Source of the DNA: Paraburkholderia graminis C4D1M
GTDB lineage: Bacteria; Pseudomonadota; Gammaproteobacteria; Burkholderiales; Burkholderiaceae
Assembly: GCF_000172415.1 (NCBI RefSeq)
Contig: NZ_ABLD01000011.1
Location: forward strand, 124,001-188,000
Direction: 5' to 3'
Length of the DNA: 64,000 bases
In this document: piece after piece, positions 51,099 to 61,825 of the stretch
How positions within the stretch are numbered: position 1 is the stretch's first letter
How the letters are laid out: each line of letters opens with the position of its first letter
Translations under genes and position numbers: made by a program
The notes under the pieces: generated by a model
Databases searched by the model: none
Told to the model about the DNA's origin: nothing
What the model saw: the letters and a program-made list of their open reading frames with translations, nothing else

Positions 51099-52042
51099 CA
51101 GCTGCGTCTCAGTCGGGGATTGAGGAGGACGTACAACACGTCGGCGCACAGGTTCACGACGATGAAGCACAGCGCGGTGACGAGCACGACGCCCTGCACG
51201 ACCGCATAGTCGCGATTGAACACGGCGTCCACGATGAGCTTGCCGAAGCCGGGGATCGTGAAGACCTGTTCGGTCAGCACCGCACCCGCGAGCAGTTCGC
51301 CGAACAGCAGCGCGAGCACGGTGACGATCGGAACCAGCGCGTTGCGAAAGGCGTGCTTGACGACGACGGTGCCGCGCAGCAGCCCTTTCGCACGCGCGGT
51401 CCGGATATAGTCGGTGCGCAGTACGCTCAGCATCGCGCTGCGCGTGTGACGCATTAATTGCGCGCCGAGCGAAGCGCCGAGCACGAACGCGGGCATCAGC
51501 ATGGTCTTGATGCTGAGCCAGAAGTCTTCGGCCGGCGACACATAGCCGGACGACGGCAACAGATGCCAGCGCACCGACACGATGAAGATCAGCATGATGC
51601 CGAGCCAGAAGTTCGGGATCGACATGCCGGACAGCGCGAACACGTTCGCTCCGTAATCGAGCGCGCCGCCGCGGCTCGCGGCGGAGATGACGCCCGCCGG
51701 AATGCCGATACCGATGGCGAAGATCATCGCCATCGCCGCGAGTTGCAGTGTGACCGGCAGCTTCTGCGCGATCAGCGACGTCACCGGCACGTCGGTGCGC
51801 AGCGACGCGCCGAGATCGCCACGCACGACGTCACGGACCCACAGCGCGTACTGCGTCGGCACCGGCTCGTCGAGGTGGTACTTGACGCGCAGCGACGCGA
51901 TCAACTGCGGGTCCTGGTCTTCCCCGGCCATCGCCGTCACGGGGTCGCCCGGCAGCAGCTTCTGCAGGCCGAAGATCAGCATCGACACCAGAATCAGCGT
52001 CGGAATGGCGACCAGCACGCGATTTGCAATGATCCGCAGCAT
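51098..52042 (-). CDS. peptide ABC transporter permease (DppB/GsiC type)
   Basis: 314-residue permease. LLPGDPVTAMAG after segment 1, then DLGASLRTDVPV and the EAA region TARAKGLLRGTVVVKHAFRNALVPIV are typical of DppB. Start ATG at 52042, 6 nt after the stop of the binding-protein gene. Its partner is the DppC-type protein. Confidence 0.9.
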   Translation of the reverse strand: MLRIIANRVLVAIPTLILVSMLIFGLQKLLPGDPVTAMAGEDQDPQLIASLRVKYHLDEPVPTQYALWVRDVVRGDLGASLRTDVPVTSLIAQKLPVTLQLAAMAMIFAIGIGIPAGVISAASRGGALDYGANVFALSGMSIPNFWLGIMLIFIVSVRWHLLPSSGYVSPAEDFWLSIKTMLMPAFVLGASLGAQLMRHTRSAMLSVLRTDYIRTARAKGLLRGTVVVKHAFRNALVPIVTVLALLFGELLAGAVLTEQVFTIPGFGKLIVDAVFNRDYAVVQGVVLVTALCFIVVNLCADVLYVLLNPRLRRS

Positions 52043-52048
52043 GACCGA

Positions 52049-53557
52049 TCAGCCCTTGATACTGACGCCGCGCAGGCGGACCAGGCCGTCGGGATACGGC
52101 GTGAAGCCTTGCACTTTCTTCGACAGCTCGAACGGCCACGGCTGGTTATAGACATAGACGATCGGATCGTCGTCGGCGAGCAGCTTCGACGCCGCTTCGT
52201 AGTCGGTTTTGCGTTCCGCGGTGGTCAGCTTCACGCGCGCGGCGTCGAGCAGGCGGTCGACTTCGGGGTTGCAGTAATGCGCGTAATTGAGGTTGCCGGA
52301 ACAGGTGTTGAACTGATGCAGATTGCCGTCCGGATCGACACGGCCCGACCAGCCGAGGTACATCGCCTCGAAGTCGCCGCTGTGGGCGGCGTTGAGTTCG
52401 GTCGCGTAGTCGGTCGGCCGCAGCTTGAGATTGAAGCCGGCTTCGCTGACCATCGCCTGCATCATCTGCACGATCTGGCTCGACACCGTGTTGTTCGGAT
52501 AAGTGAACTCGATGTCGACATGCTCGTGGCCCGCCGCCTTCAGCAGCGCCTTCGCCTTCGCGATGTCGCGATGCGACATCGGCAGCGACGCGTTGTAGTA
52601 CGGGCTCGACTTCGGCACCGCCTGATTCGCGGGCGCGAAGATGCCCGCGCCGATCACCTGGTTGATCGCGTCGCGGTCGATCGCGAGCTCGAATGCCTGC
52701 CGCACGCGCCTGTCTTTCAGCACCGCGTTGCTGCGCTTGCCGTTGCCGATATTGAACGTCACGTAGTAGTAGCCGAAGCCGCTGACCGGCGCGAACCTCA
52801 AGTTCGTGTCGCTCTTCGCCGACGCGACATCGGAGGGCGCGAGGCGCTCGAGCATGTCGAGCGAACCCGAGCGCAGATTGGCGAGGCGCACGGTGCTGTC
52901 CGGAATCGGCAGGAAGACCACGCGCTGGATCGGGTATTTGTCGGCGTCCCAGTAGCCGGCGAATTTCTCGAGCACGACGCGATCGTTCTGCACGCGCTGA
53001 ACGAACTTGTACGGCCCCGAACACACCGGATGCGCGGCGACGCCGGCCGGATCGGCGAGCGTCTTCGGCGCGAGCATCATGCCGGCGCGGTCGGTCAGCG
53101 TCGCGAGCAGCGCGGCGTCGGGCTGCTTCAGCACGATGGCAACCGTGTAGTCGTCGATGACGTCGACGTGATCGACCGACGCCAGTTCGCTCTTGCGGTT
53201 GCTCGTCTGCAGCGTGCGGTCGCGGTCGAGGTTCGCCTTGACGGCGGCCGCGTTGAACGGCTCGTCGTTCTGGAACTTCACGCCTTTGCGCAGCTTGAAT
53301 GTCAGCGTCTTGCCGTCGGCGCTCGTCGTCCACGAGGTTGCCAGCATCGGTACGATCTTCTGGTCGGGCGTGATATCGACGAGCGCGTTGCACAGCGACG
53401 CAAACACGATCCGGTCGACGAGCTGCACGCTGCGTGCGGGGTCGAGCGAACCGATGTCGTCCTGCAAGCCGATCCGTATCGTCTGACCGGTCTGGGCCAT
53501 CGCGGCGCCGGCGCCAAGTGCGAGCGCCGCGGCAATCAACATTCTTCGCATGAGCAT
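52049..53557 (-). CDS. peptide/glutathione-type ABC substrate-binding protein (SBP_bac_5)
   Basis: 502-residue family 5 periplasmic binding protein. Signal peptide MRRMLIAAALALGAGAAMAQ (a second ATG at 53551 gives the shorter form); the mature part has DPARSVQLVDRIVFASLC and LRKGVKFQNDEPFNAAAVKANL, typical of DppA/GsiB. The specificity of this family is wide (di- and oligopeptides, glutathione, nickel). The ggt gene in the operon points to glutathione-like peptides. Confidence 0.88.
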   Translation of the reverse strand: MLMRRMLIAAALALGAGAAMAQTGQTIRIGLQDDIGSLDPARSVQLVDRIVFASLCNALVDITPDQKIVPMLATSWTTSADGKTLTFKLRKGVKFQNDEPFNAAAVKANLDRDRTLQTSNRKSELASVDHVDVIDDYTVAIVLKQPDAALLATLTDRAGMMLAPKTLADPAGVAAHPVCSGPYKFVQRVQNDRVVLEKFAGYWDADKYPIQRVVFLPIPDSTVRLANLRSGSLDMLERLAPSDVASAKSDTNLRFAPVSGFGYYYVTFNIGNGKRSNAVLKDRRVRQAFELAIDRDAINQVIGAGIFAPANQAVPKSSPYYNASLPMSHRDIAKAKALLKAAGHEHVDIEFTYPNNTVSSQIVQMMQAMVSEAGFNLKLRPTDYATELNAAHSGDFEAMYLGWSGRVDPDGNLHQFNTCSGNLNYAHYCNPEVDRLLDAARVKLTTAERKTDYEAASKLLADDDPIVYVYNQPWPFELSKKVQGFTPYPDGLVRLRGVSIKG

Positions 53558-53656
53558 TTTCCCTTTGTATTCCGATTCATCAAACGGTGTGGTGAAGAGG
53601 CTGGCGGCGCGGCGCGCGTCCCGCTTCTTCGCTCGAATTTCATCGCGGCCACCGGC

Positions 53657-54810
53657 TCAGTCGCCCGCGGAAGCTAGCGCCGTCTGGCGCTCACGGTAGA
53701 TCGCGAGCCGCTCGATCAATTTCGGACTGACGCTCGTGGCCAGCGGTGCGCCGCTGCCGGCGTTCTGGATCTCGCGCCAGAAGTGGCATGCGACCTGCCG
53801 TCCGTCATCGAGTCGTTCGCTGACTGGCCGCACTTCAGCGCAATGCGGCTTCGCATGCGGACAGCGCGTATGGAAACGGCAACCCGAAGGCGGCGCGGTC
53901 GGACTCGGCAGATCGCCGGACAACGCGGGCTTCGCACGCCGCTCGTGCGGGCTGCTCGCCGGAATCGCGCGCAGCAGTGCTTGCGTGTACGGATGCAGCG
54001 GCGCGTCGAACAGTGCATCGACATCGGCCAGCTCGACGATCTCGCCGAGATACATCACGGCGACGCGGTCGCTCATATGGCGGATCACCGCAAGGTCGTG
54101 CGCAACCATGATCAGCGTGAGGCCGAGGTCCTGCTTGAGCGTCTCCAGAAGATTGATCACCTGCGCTTGCACCGAGACGTCGAGCGCCGACACCGGCTCG
54201 TCGCCGACGATCAGCTTCGGCTCACCGGCCAATGCGCGCGCGATGCCGATCCGTTGCCGCTGGCCGCCGGAGAATTCGTGCGGGTAACGGTTCGCGTAGG
54301 CCGGCTGCAGGCCGACCGTGCGCAGCAGGTGAGCGACGCGCTCGCGGTGCCCGGCGCTGTCGTGCGCGAGCCCGTGCAGCGCGATCGGCTCGCCGACGAT
54401 CTTGCCGATCGTCATGCCCGGATTCAGCGACGCGAACGGGTCCTGAAAGATGATCTGCATTTCGCGGCGCAACCGCCGCAGCGGCGCGCCTTGCTCATGC
54501 GTGATGTCCTTGCCTTGATAGAAGACGCGGCCGTCCGTCGAATCGATCAGACGAAGCAGCAGGCGGCCCAGCGTGGACTTGCCGCAGCCCGATTCGCCGA
54601 CGATCGCGAAGGTCTCGCCCGCCTGCACCGCGAACGACACCTCGTTGACTGCATAGACCGTTGGCGTGCGCATGAAGAGCTGCCGCGTACCGCCAAAATG
54701 CTTCGTCAGCGAGCGCGCCTCGATGATCGGCGCCGGCGAATGGGAAGCCGGCTGCGAGGCCGGCTGTGGGTGCCGCGTCGGTGCGTGCGGCGTCGGTTTA
54801 TTGGGCGTCG

Positions 54811-54814
<4 letters not shown>
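53657..54814 (-). CDS. peptide ABC transporter ATP-binding protein (DppF type)
   Basis: 385 residues. Walker A GESGCGKST, Q-loop IIFQDPFASLNPGMTIGKIV, signature FSGGQRQRIGIARALAGEP, Walker B LIVGDEPVSALD and H-loop MVAHDLAVIRHMSD, with the C-terminal oligopeptide-ABC domain and its CRFHTRCPHAKPHC cluster. ATG at 54814 overlaps the stop of the DppD-type gene. An N-terminal 30-residue Pro-rich extension is not part of the domain. Confidence 0.9.
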
Positions 54815-55849
<1,035 letters not shown>

Positions 55850-55912
55850 ATCGTGCTGCTAGTCCTGTTCAAGGCTGTCTCGCGGCGATTATGTGGTGCG
55901 CTTTACGACAGA

Positions 55913-55926
55913 AAATATTAATATTT
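55913..55926. promoter_or_regulatory. AT-rich palindrome, candidate LysR binding site
   Basis: AAATATTAATATTT, a perfect 14-bp palindrome in the 112-bp divergent gap between the peptide-transporter operon and the LysR gene, 36 bp before the LysR ATG. Confidence 0.5.
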
Positions 55927-55961
55927 CTTACCCGTACTTAACTTTTTCTTGAGGATGAACG

Positions 55962-56828
55962 ATGCCCACGCTGCGCATGCTGAGGACCTTTCGGGCAGTC
56001 GCGCGCACCGGATCATTTGCGGCAGCGGCCGACAGCGTCGCGCTGACCCAGGCGGCGGTCAGCCTGCAGATGCGCGGGCTCGAACAGGCGCTCGGCCGCC
56101 AGCTATTCGACCGCAGCGGCCGGCAGATCGCATTGAGCCGCGACGGGCAAGATATCTGGCCGAAGGTCGAGCAGATTTTCGACCTGCTGGCCGAACTGGA
56201 GGCGACGCCGGCGGATTCGATGGTCGGGCCGGTGACCATCGGCGCGGTGGTGTCGGTGATCGGCGCGCTCTCGCTGGTCATCGCGCGTTTGAAGGCCGCG
56301 CATCCGCAACTGGATGTGCGGCTGCTGTCGTCGCGCTCCGACGAACTGGCGCGGATGGTCGAGGCGGGTGAAGTCGATATCGCGGCGGTCGTCGCGCATG
56401 CCGACACCACCCTGCCCGACACGCTGAAGTGGACGACGCTCTACACGGAGCCGCTGATGCTGGTGGTCAGCCGCGAAATCGGCGACAACGATCCGCGGCG
56501 GATTCTGCGCAGCTATCCCTTTCTGCGCTTCGACCGGCGCGTGCGCACCGGGCGCGTCGTCGAGCATGCGCTGCAAACAGCCGGCGTGACGGTCAACGAA
56601 TATCTCGAACTCAATTCGATCGAGACGATCGTCGCGCTGGTGCGCGAAAATGTCGGCGTCGCAGTGCTGCCGCTTCTGCATCGCGGCAACTGGCAAAACG
56701 ATCCGTTACTGCGCGTGCTGCCGATTTCAGATCCGCCGGTGCTGCGCACAGTCGGCATGATCCAGCGCGCGTCATATGGCCGGCCCGGCATCACGCAGGC
56801 GATTATCGATACGCTGCACAGCGACTGA
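55962..56828 (+). CDS. LysR-family transcriptional regulator
   Basis: 288 residues. Helix-turn-helix FRAVARTGSFAAAADSVALTQAAVSLQMRGLEQAL, then the ligand domain with VTIGAVVSVIGALSLVI and the loop NSIETIVALVRENVGVAVLPLL. Divergent from the dppD-type gene by 112 bp; it most likely controls the transporter and ggt operon, possibly in response to a peptide or thiol compound. Confidence 0.88.
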   Translation: MPTLRMLRTFRAVARTGSFAAAADSVALTQAAVSLQMRGLEQALGRQLFDRSGRQIALSRDGQDIWPKVEQIFDLLAELEATPADSMVGPVTIGAVVSVIGALSLVIARLKAAHPQLDVRLLSSRSDELARMVEAGEVDIAAVVAHADTTLPDTLKWTTLYTEPLMLVVSREIGDNDPRRILRSYPFLRFDRRVRTGRVVEHALQTAGVTVNEYLELNSIETIVALVRENVGVAVLPLLHRGNWQNDPLLRVLPISDPPVLRTVGMIQRASYGRPGITQAIIDTLHSD

Positions 56829-57001
56829 GCGGCCGGAAGCGGCGTGTGCGCTGTTCTGTTCTCTTACTCAATCGATCCGCAGCGGATCGCCAGTTCAGCC
56901 ATACAAAGCACCCGCAAATAATTTCCCACCACTGGAATAAACCCGTTCGCCTTCCCGTTCATTCAGCGTTGTGATCTTTGGACGGAACAAGGAGTGCGGC
57001 C

Positions 57002-58174
57002 ATGAAGTCTCTACTCGCAGCGTTCACCGTCGTAGCGTGCGGCGCGGCTATCGCGACACTCGCGTCGTGCGGCGGCAGTTCCAGCTCGAACAGTTCCGGG
57101 CCGCCTTTGCAGTCGTCGTTCACCGCAACGGCGCTCGTCTCGGACGGCGCCGTGTCGGCGGCGCACACGGACCCCAATCTGAAGAATGCCTGGGGCGTGG
57201 CCTTCAATCCGAAAGGCTTCGTCTGGGTCGCCGACAACGGAACCAACCTCGCGACACTCTATGACGGCAACGGCGTGCCGCAATCGCTGGTCGTCACGAT
57301 CCCCGATGGTACGAATGGAACAGCGTCGCCGACCGGCATCGTATTCAACGGCACGCAAAGCTTCAACGTGACGCGAAACGGCAAGACGGGCGTCGCCGCG
57401 TTTATCTTCGTGGGAGAAGGCGGCACCGTCACCGCGTGGGCGCCCGCCGTTGGGCCGACGAATGCGTTTGTCATGTACGACGACGGCACCGGCGGCGCCG
57501 TGTACAAGGGCCTCGCGCTCGCGCCGAACAACGGCAACAACTTTCTCTACGCCACCGATTTCCATAACAGCAAGATCGACGTCTTCGACACCAATTTTGC
57601 CAAAGTCGCCATGCCCGGCGCCTTTGCGGATCCATCCATTCCTGCCGGCTTCGCGCCGTTCGGCATCCAGTTGATCGGATCGAATCTGTTCGTCACCTAT
57701 GCGAAGCAGGATTCCGACAAACATGACGACGTCGCCGGAGCCGGACTCGGCATGGTCGACGTATTCGACACGGCGGGCAATCTCAAGCAGCACTTTGCAA
57801 CGGGCGGCGCGCTGAATGCGCCGTGGGGTATTGCGCAAGCGCCGGGCAATTTCGGCTCATTGAGCGGCGCTGTGCTGATCGGCAATTTCGGCGACGGCAC
57901 GATCAACGCGTTCAACGCATCGAGCGGCCAGTCGATGGGCGCCATCAAGAGTTCGAACGGCAAGGCGATCGTCGAGCCGGGTTTGTGGGGCATCGCGTTC
58001 GGCAACGGGCTCGACAATCAGCCTGCCACTACCCTCTTCTTCGCCGCGGGGCCCAATGACGAAGCGGACGGTGTCTATGGAAGAATCGATCTGAATCCGG
58101 CATCGACCCCGGGTTCCGCCACGGGAACGAGTACAGGCACGAGTTCGAGCGGCGGCGCCAGCATCGGCATGTAG
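57002..58174 (+). CDS. TIGR03118-type exported protein
   Basis: 390 residues. Lipoprotein-like signal MKSLLAAFTVVACGAAIATL followed by ASCGGSSSS, so it is secreted and probably lipid-anchored. The body is of the TIGR03118 family: LVSDGAVSAAHTDPNLKNAWG, FNPKGFVWVADNGTNLATLYD, GLALAPNNGNNFLYATDF, PFGIQLIGSNLFVTYA and APWGIAQAPGNFG, a beta-propeller. Ser/Thr/Gly-rich C-terminal tail. AAGGAG upstream of the ATG. Function not known. Confidence 0.85.
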   Translation: MKSLLAAFTVVACGAAIATLASCGGSSSSNSSGPPLQSSFTATALVSDGAVSAAHTDPNLKNAWGVAFNPKGFVWVADNGTNLATLYDGNGVPQSLVVTIPDGTNGTASPTGIVFNGTQSFNVTRNGKTGVAAFIFVGEGGTVTAWAPAVGPTNAFVMYDDGTGGAVYKGLALAPNNGNNFLYATDFHNSKIDVFDTNFAKVAMPGAFADPSIPAGFAPFGIQLIGSNLFVTYAKQDSDKHDDVAGAGLGMVDVFDTAGNLKQHFATGGALNAPWGIAQAPGNFGSLSGAVLIGNFGDGTINAFNASSGQSMGAIKSSNGKAIVEPGLWGIAFGNGLDNQPATTLFFAAGPNDEADGVYGRIDLNPASTPGSATGTSTGTSSSGGASIGM

Positions 58175-58289
58175 GTTGTGGGCAGTCGTGCGGCCGCTAA
58201 GGTGGGACGAGCGGCCGCGTTGCTTTGAGCACCGCGAGCGCCCGAGAATCGTGCAAAAGGGCCTGTCGGATATCACCCTGCGGACAAAG

Positions 58290-58319
58290 GAACTGCTGAG
58301 CGGGAAGCAGTTCTCTTTT
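58290..58319 (+). terminator. intrinsic terminator after the TIGR03118-type gene
   Basis: GAACTGCT (58290-58297) pairs with AGCAGTTC (58306-58313), 8-nt loop, followed by TCTTTT. Confidence 0.65.
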
Positions 58320-58353
58320 GGGAGAGAAGGTCGCTCATCGTGAACGAGCGACC
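58320..58353 (-). terminator. terminator for the TIM-barrel isomerase gene
   Basis: GGTCGCTC (58329-58336) pairs with GAGCGACC (58346-58353). On the minus strand a short TTCTCTCC follows the stem, 78 nt after the stop of the 58431-59288 gene. Confidence 0.5.
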
Positions 58354-58430
58354 GGCATGTCGAAATGTCGAAACAAATGGCCGCAAGCGTCTGGCGGCGG
58401 CCGTTCGCCTACCTGGTTCAGGCGTCGCGC

Positions 58431-59288
58431 TCAATTCTCGAACTGCCGAATCGTCGCGTTGTACGCACGTGTGGCCATCTCCTCGAGCGGCAGCTTGCGC
58501 TCGACTTCCGACAATATTTCCACGCCCCACGGCCCGTCAAAGCCCGTCGCCTGGACTGCCTTGATGAAGCCCTGCACGTCGAGTACGCCTTCACCAGGCA
58601 GACGGCGTTTGTGGCAGGTGTCCATCCACAGCGGCTCGATTGCGTAACGGTCCGCGTCGTCGAGTTCGATGCCCTTGATAAATTCCGGCTTGATTGTGGC
58701 GATTTCCTTGAAGTCCACATTGCCGCGGCTCAGGTGCCAGATGTCGAGCAGCAGACCCGCGTTCTTCCTGTTCGCGCCTTCGACGATGGCCTTGCCGGTT
58801 TCAATCGTGCGTACGTTGCTGAACGGCATGATTTCCAGCATCACTTGCGTACCGCGCTTCCCGGCATCGTCAGCCAGCTTGCCGAATTCATCGACCATCA
58901 GCGGGATGTTTGCGGTTTCTTCGCCAATGCCTGGACCGACCTTCACGATGCGCGCACGAAGTTCTTCCGCAGCCTTCAGGTAGTAGTACCGCATGCTGTC
59001 CGACGTGCGGCGGCGCTCGCCGGTTTGATACCAGTCGACCAGGAACTCGAACTCGACGTGCTTCATGCCGTTGGCTTCGAGGATTCGGCGCATTTCCGGG
59101 AAGCCGATCTTGTCGGCCGTTGCATAGATATCCGAATGAATCAGGCCGATGCCGTCCCAGCCCGCTTTTGCTGCCGCTTCAACGCGATCCTTGAAGCTGA
59201 ATGGACTGATTTCCGTCGGGCCAAACGGAAAGACGTCGCCCGACAGGGTGAAGTAAGCAGCAACAAGTTCGACTTTAGATCTGGACAT
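58431..59288 (-). CDS. sugar phosphate isomerase/epimerase family protein (TIM barrel)
   Basis: 285-residue xylose-isomerase-like TIM barrel (AP_endonuc_2, IolE/IolI-like). Metal ligands are expected in VMLEIMPFS (Glu), LLLDIWHLSRG (Asp and His), KGIELDDAD and WGVEILSEVE (Glu); all four strands show the expected residues. Divergent from the binding-protein gene at 59650 of a sugar/polyol ABC system with a Gfo/Idh/MocA dehydrogenase; it should isomerise or dehydrate a keto-sugar or keto-inositol in that pathway. Confidence 0.87.
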   Translation of the reverse strand: MSRSKVELVAAYFTLSGDVFPFGPTEISPFSFKDRVEAAAKAGWDGIGLIHSDIYATADKIGFPEMRRILEANGMKHVEFEFLVDWYQTGERRRTSDSMRYYYLKAAEELRARIVKVGPGIGEETANIPLMVDEFGKLADDAGKRGTQVMLEIMPFSNVRTIETGKAIVEGANRKNAGLLLDIWHLSRGNVDFKEIATIKPEFIKGIELDDADRYAIEPLWMDTCHKRRLPGEGVLDVQGFIKAVQATGFDGPWGVEILSEVERKLPLEEMATRAYNATIRQFEN

Positions 59289-59649
59289 GAAAACCCTCGT
59301 TAAGAAAGCAGCGACCGACCCGACGGCCGTCGCCAGAAAACCATGCCCTGAACTATCGCGTAGAAACGGCAGCGGATAAACAACCCTCGAATCGTCTCAC
59401 CGTAGAGTTTGAATCTACACGCTGGCGTTTTGCGGATTGCTGGGCGTGTCGCGGCCCGCAAAAGCGGCGCGCAGCGTCATTCTTCGAAAGCCGCGTGGCT
59501 ATCGCCGTCTGCAAGTCGCAATTTTTCCAGTGAGCGGAAATAACTTTTCGTTCTGTCGCATTTTTCTTTCCCATACCAAGCCGTACTGTGCCTTCTCGAG
59601 AACATTAAAACCCGGCTCACCTATCTCACGGGCCATCAGGAGACACAGC
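59289..59649. other. divergent promoter region of the sugar island
   Basis: 361 bp between the isomerase and the binding-protein gene. It carries the 51-bp element at 59522-59572. No gene visible. Confidence 0.55.
59522..59572 (+). promoter_or_regulatory. 51-bp shared element, copy 1
   Basis: TTTTTCC-N7-GGAAATA followed, after 22 bases, by GCATTTTTCTTTCC. The same parts with the same spacing occur at 61863-61913 and the two copies align without gaps. It also contains GGAA-N6-TTTC, close to the GGAA-N6-TTCC box reported for IolR regulators. The binding-protein ATG is 77 nt downstream. Confidence 0.65.
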
Positions 59650-60615
59650 ATGAACATCCGCAAATCCGTTATTTCTTGCCTTGCTGTCAGCGCTATCGCC
59701 ACCGCTTTCGGCAGTGGCGCCCAAGCCGCCGACCAACCCCGCGTCGCATTGCTTATGCCGACGCAGAGCGTCGAGTACTGGGCGCTCTATGTCAAAGGCT
59801 TCGAAAAGGAGGCCGCGGCGCAAGGCATCAAGCTCGACGTGAAGGTCACCAACTACGACCCGAATGAGCAGGCAACCCAGGTCGACCAGACGCTCGCGCA
59901 GAAGCCTGATGTCATCGTCCTCGTGCCGGTTGATTCGAGCGCAATGGTCCCGTCGATTCGCAAGATAGACCAGGCAAAAATCCCGCTCGTCATTTCCAAC
60001 TCGATGCCCGACCAGAAGTACTCCCGGTACTGGAAAGTCTTCACTGGGCCGAACGACATCAGCAACGGCGACGTCGCGGCGAAGACGATGATTCAAGGCT
60101 TCAAGGAGAAGGGATACGGCGATAAAGGCAAGGTCATCGTCATTAACGGCCCGATGGGCACGCCTCCGCAAGTCCAGCGCTATCAGGGCTTCGTCGATGG
60201 CCTCAAGAAGAATGCGCCGGGCATTGAAGTAGTTGGCTCGCAGCCGGCCGACTGGGATGCGGTGAAGGCGGAAGCCGCCGCGTCGGCGCTCTTCACGCAG
60301 TTCAAAGACGTGAAAGGCATCTACACCGAGAACGATTCACAACTTCGCGGCGTGGTGACCGCCGCACAACGGCTCGGCCTCGACCCTTCGAAGCTCGTGA
60401 TTGTCGGACACGGTTGCGACTCCGGCGCGGTGGAAGCTATCTCGGCCGGAAAGGCGTATGCCACGGTCGAGCAATCTCCCTTCGACGACGGCGCTTACGC
60501 CGCGAAGGCCGCGAAGCAACTCGCCACCGGCAAAGCCCCGCAAGCCGTGCAGTACCTGCCGAACCCGGCGGCCACCAAAGCCACGTTGAACGTCTGCTAT
60601 TCCCAGAAAAAGTAA
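59650..60615 (+). CDS. sugar ABC transporter substrate-binding protein (RbsB-like)
   Basis: 321 residues. Signal peptide MNIRKSVISCLAVSAIATAF to GAQA, then a Peripla_BP_4 fold: LLMPTQSVEYWALYVKGFEKEA, NEQATQVDQTLAQKPDVIVLVP and YTENDSQLRGVVTAAQRLGL. Start chosen at ATG 59650 with AGGAGAC upstream; the extended frame is not coding. Partner of the ATPase at 62222 and permease at 63798. Substrate likely a sugar, polyol or inositol. Confidence 0.92.
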   Translation: MNIRKSVISCLAVSAIATAFGSGAQAADQPRVALLMPTQSVEYWALYVKGFEKEAAAQGIKLDVKVTNYDPNEQATQVDQTLAQKPDVIVLVPVDSSAMVPSIRKIDQAKIPLVISNSMPDQKYSRYWKVFTGPNDISNGDVAAKTMIQGFKEKGYGDKGKVIVINGPMGTPPQVQRYQGFVDGLKKNAPGIEVVGSQPADWDAVKAEAAASALFTQFKDVKGIYTENDSQLRGVVTAAQRLGLDPSKLVIVGHGCDSGAVEAISAGKAYATVEQSPFDDGAYAAKAAKQLATGKAPQAVQYLPNPAATKATLNVCYSQKK

Positions 60616-60661
60616 GTCACGCGACGGCTACCCAGTTGCTGCGCAGCCAATAGGACGCAAC

Positions 60662-60688
60662 GCGACCCTGCGGGGTCGCTTTCGCTTA
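60662..60688 (+). terminator. hairpin between binding protein and dehydrogenase, attenuator-like
   Basis: GCGACCC and GGGTCGC with a 4-nt loop (60662-60679), then TTTCGCTT. The weak T run suggests partial termination, which would give more binding protein than enzyme. Confidence 0.55.
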
Positions 60689-60703
60689 AGCACGGAGACA
60701 CGA

Positions 60704-61825
60704 ATGAGACGAGAGATTGGCGTTGCCGTGATTGGAACTGGCTTTATGGGAAAAGCGCACGCGCTGGCGTACAGAGCGGTGCCGAATGCTTTTCCTGAGT
60801 CTTTGATCCCGCGGATGGTGGCCGTCGCCGATGTCAGCGAGGCCGGAGCGAGGCAAGCGGCCGAGCAGTTTGGCTTCGAGCGTGCGACAAATGACTGGCG
60901 GTCACTCCTCGAAGACCGCGATATTCAGGTCGTCTCAATCACGACGCCATGCAGCTTGCACCGAGAGATGGCATTGGCAGCGATCGCCGCCGGGAAGCAT
61001 GTGCATTGCGAGAAGCCTATTGCGCCATGCGCTTCCGATGCTCACGACATGATGAAGGCGGCCGAGTCCGCGAACGTCGTCACGCAAGTCGGCTACAACT
61101 ACATCAAGAATCCCCTTCTCAAACTGGCGCGGGAGATGATCGCGTCCGGCGAACTGGGCGATATCACGAGCTTTCGCGGCATCCATGCGGAAGACTACAT
61201 GGCCGACCCTGAGATTCCCTATAGCTGGCGAGTCGACCCTCAAAACGGTGCTGGCGCGCTGGCGGAAATCGGCAACCACATCGTCGGAATGTCGCGCTTC
61301 CTTCTTGGTCCTATCACCCATGTGAACGCGCAACTCGAGACCGTCAATAAGTCGCGCCCAGTGTCGCCTGGTTCGCCCGAGCGCCGGAAGGTCAAGGTCG
61401 ACGACATTGCCAGATTGATGGTGACGTTCGACCGCGGGTGTTTGGGCTCAATCGAAGCAAACTGGACCGCGACTGGCCGCAAGATGCAACTCGAGTTCGA
61501 GATTTATGGAACAAAGGGTGCATTGTGCTTTTCACAGGAGCGCTTGAACGAGCTCCGCTATTTCAAGGCCGGCGGCGACGTACGGACATCGGGATTCACT
61601 CGAATCGAAGCCGGACCCGCACATCGTCCCTACGAAAACTTCACGATGGCGGGCGGCCACCAATTGGGCTTCAACGATTTGAAAACCATAGAGATGACGG
61701 AATTCATCGCCGCAATCGAACATGGAACGCCCACGTTCCCGGACTTTCGGGAAGCGTGGGAAATCCAACGGATTGTCGACGCCGCTATCCGGTCTTCGGC
61801 CGAGGCACGGAGAGTCTCTCTGTAA
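60704..61825 (+). CDS. Gfo/Idh/MocA-family NAD(P)-dependent oxidoreductase
   Basis: 373 residues. N-terminal GxGxxG in VAVIGTGFMGKAHALAY, the HCEKPIAP motif with catalytic Lys near 98, and the C-terminal domain with GALAEIGNHIVGMSRFLLG carrying the Asp/His-type active-site residues. Such enzymes oxidise inositol, glucose or other polyols, or reduce keto-sugars. Lies 88 nt after the binding-protein gene across a hairpin. Confidence 0.9.
   Translation: MRREIGVAVIGTGFMGKAHALAYRAVPNAFPESLIPRMVAVADVSEAGARQAAEQFGFERATNDWRSLLEDRDIQVVSITTPCSLHREMALAAIAAGKHVHCEKPIAPCASDAHDMMKAAESANVVTQVGYNYIKNPLLKLAREMIASGELGDITSFRGIHAEDYMADPEIPYSWRVDPQNGAGALAEIGNHIVGMSRFLLGPITHVNAQLETVNKSRPVSPGSPERRKVKVDDIARLMVTFDRGCLGSIEANWTATGRKMQLEFEIYGTKGALCFSQERLNELRYFKAGGDVRTSGFTRIEAGPAHRPYENFTMAGGHQLGFNDLKTIEMTEFIAAIEHGTPTFPDFREAWEIQRIVDAAIRSSAEARRVSL

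Noticed and set aside
51458..53677. 739-residue plus-strand open frame
   Set aside because: It lies antisense to the peptide-binding-protein and DppB-type genes, which are clearly conserved. Composition is typical for an antisense frame in GC-rich DNA.
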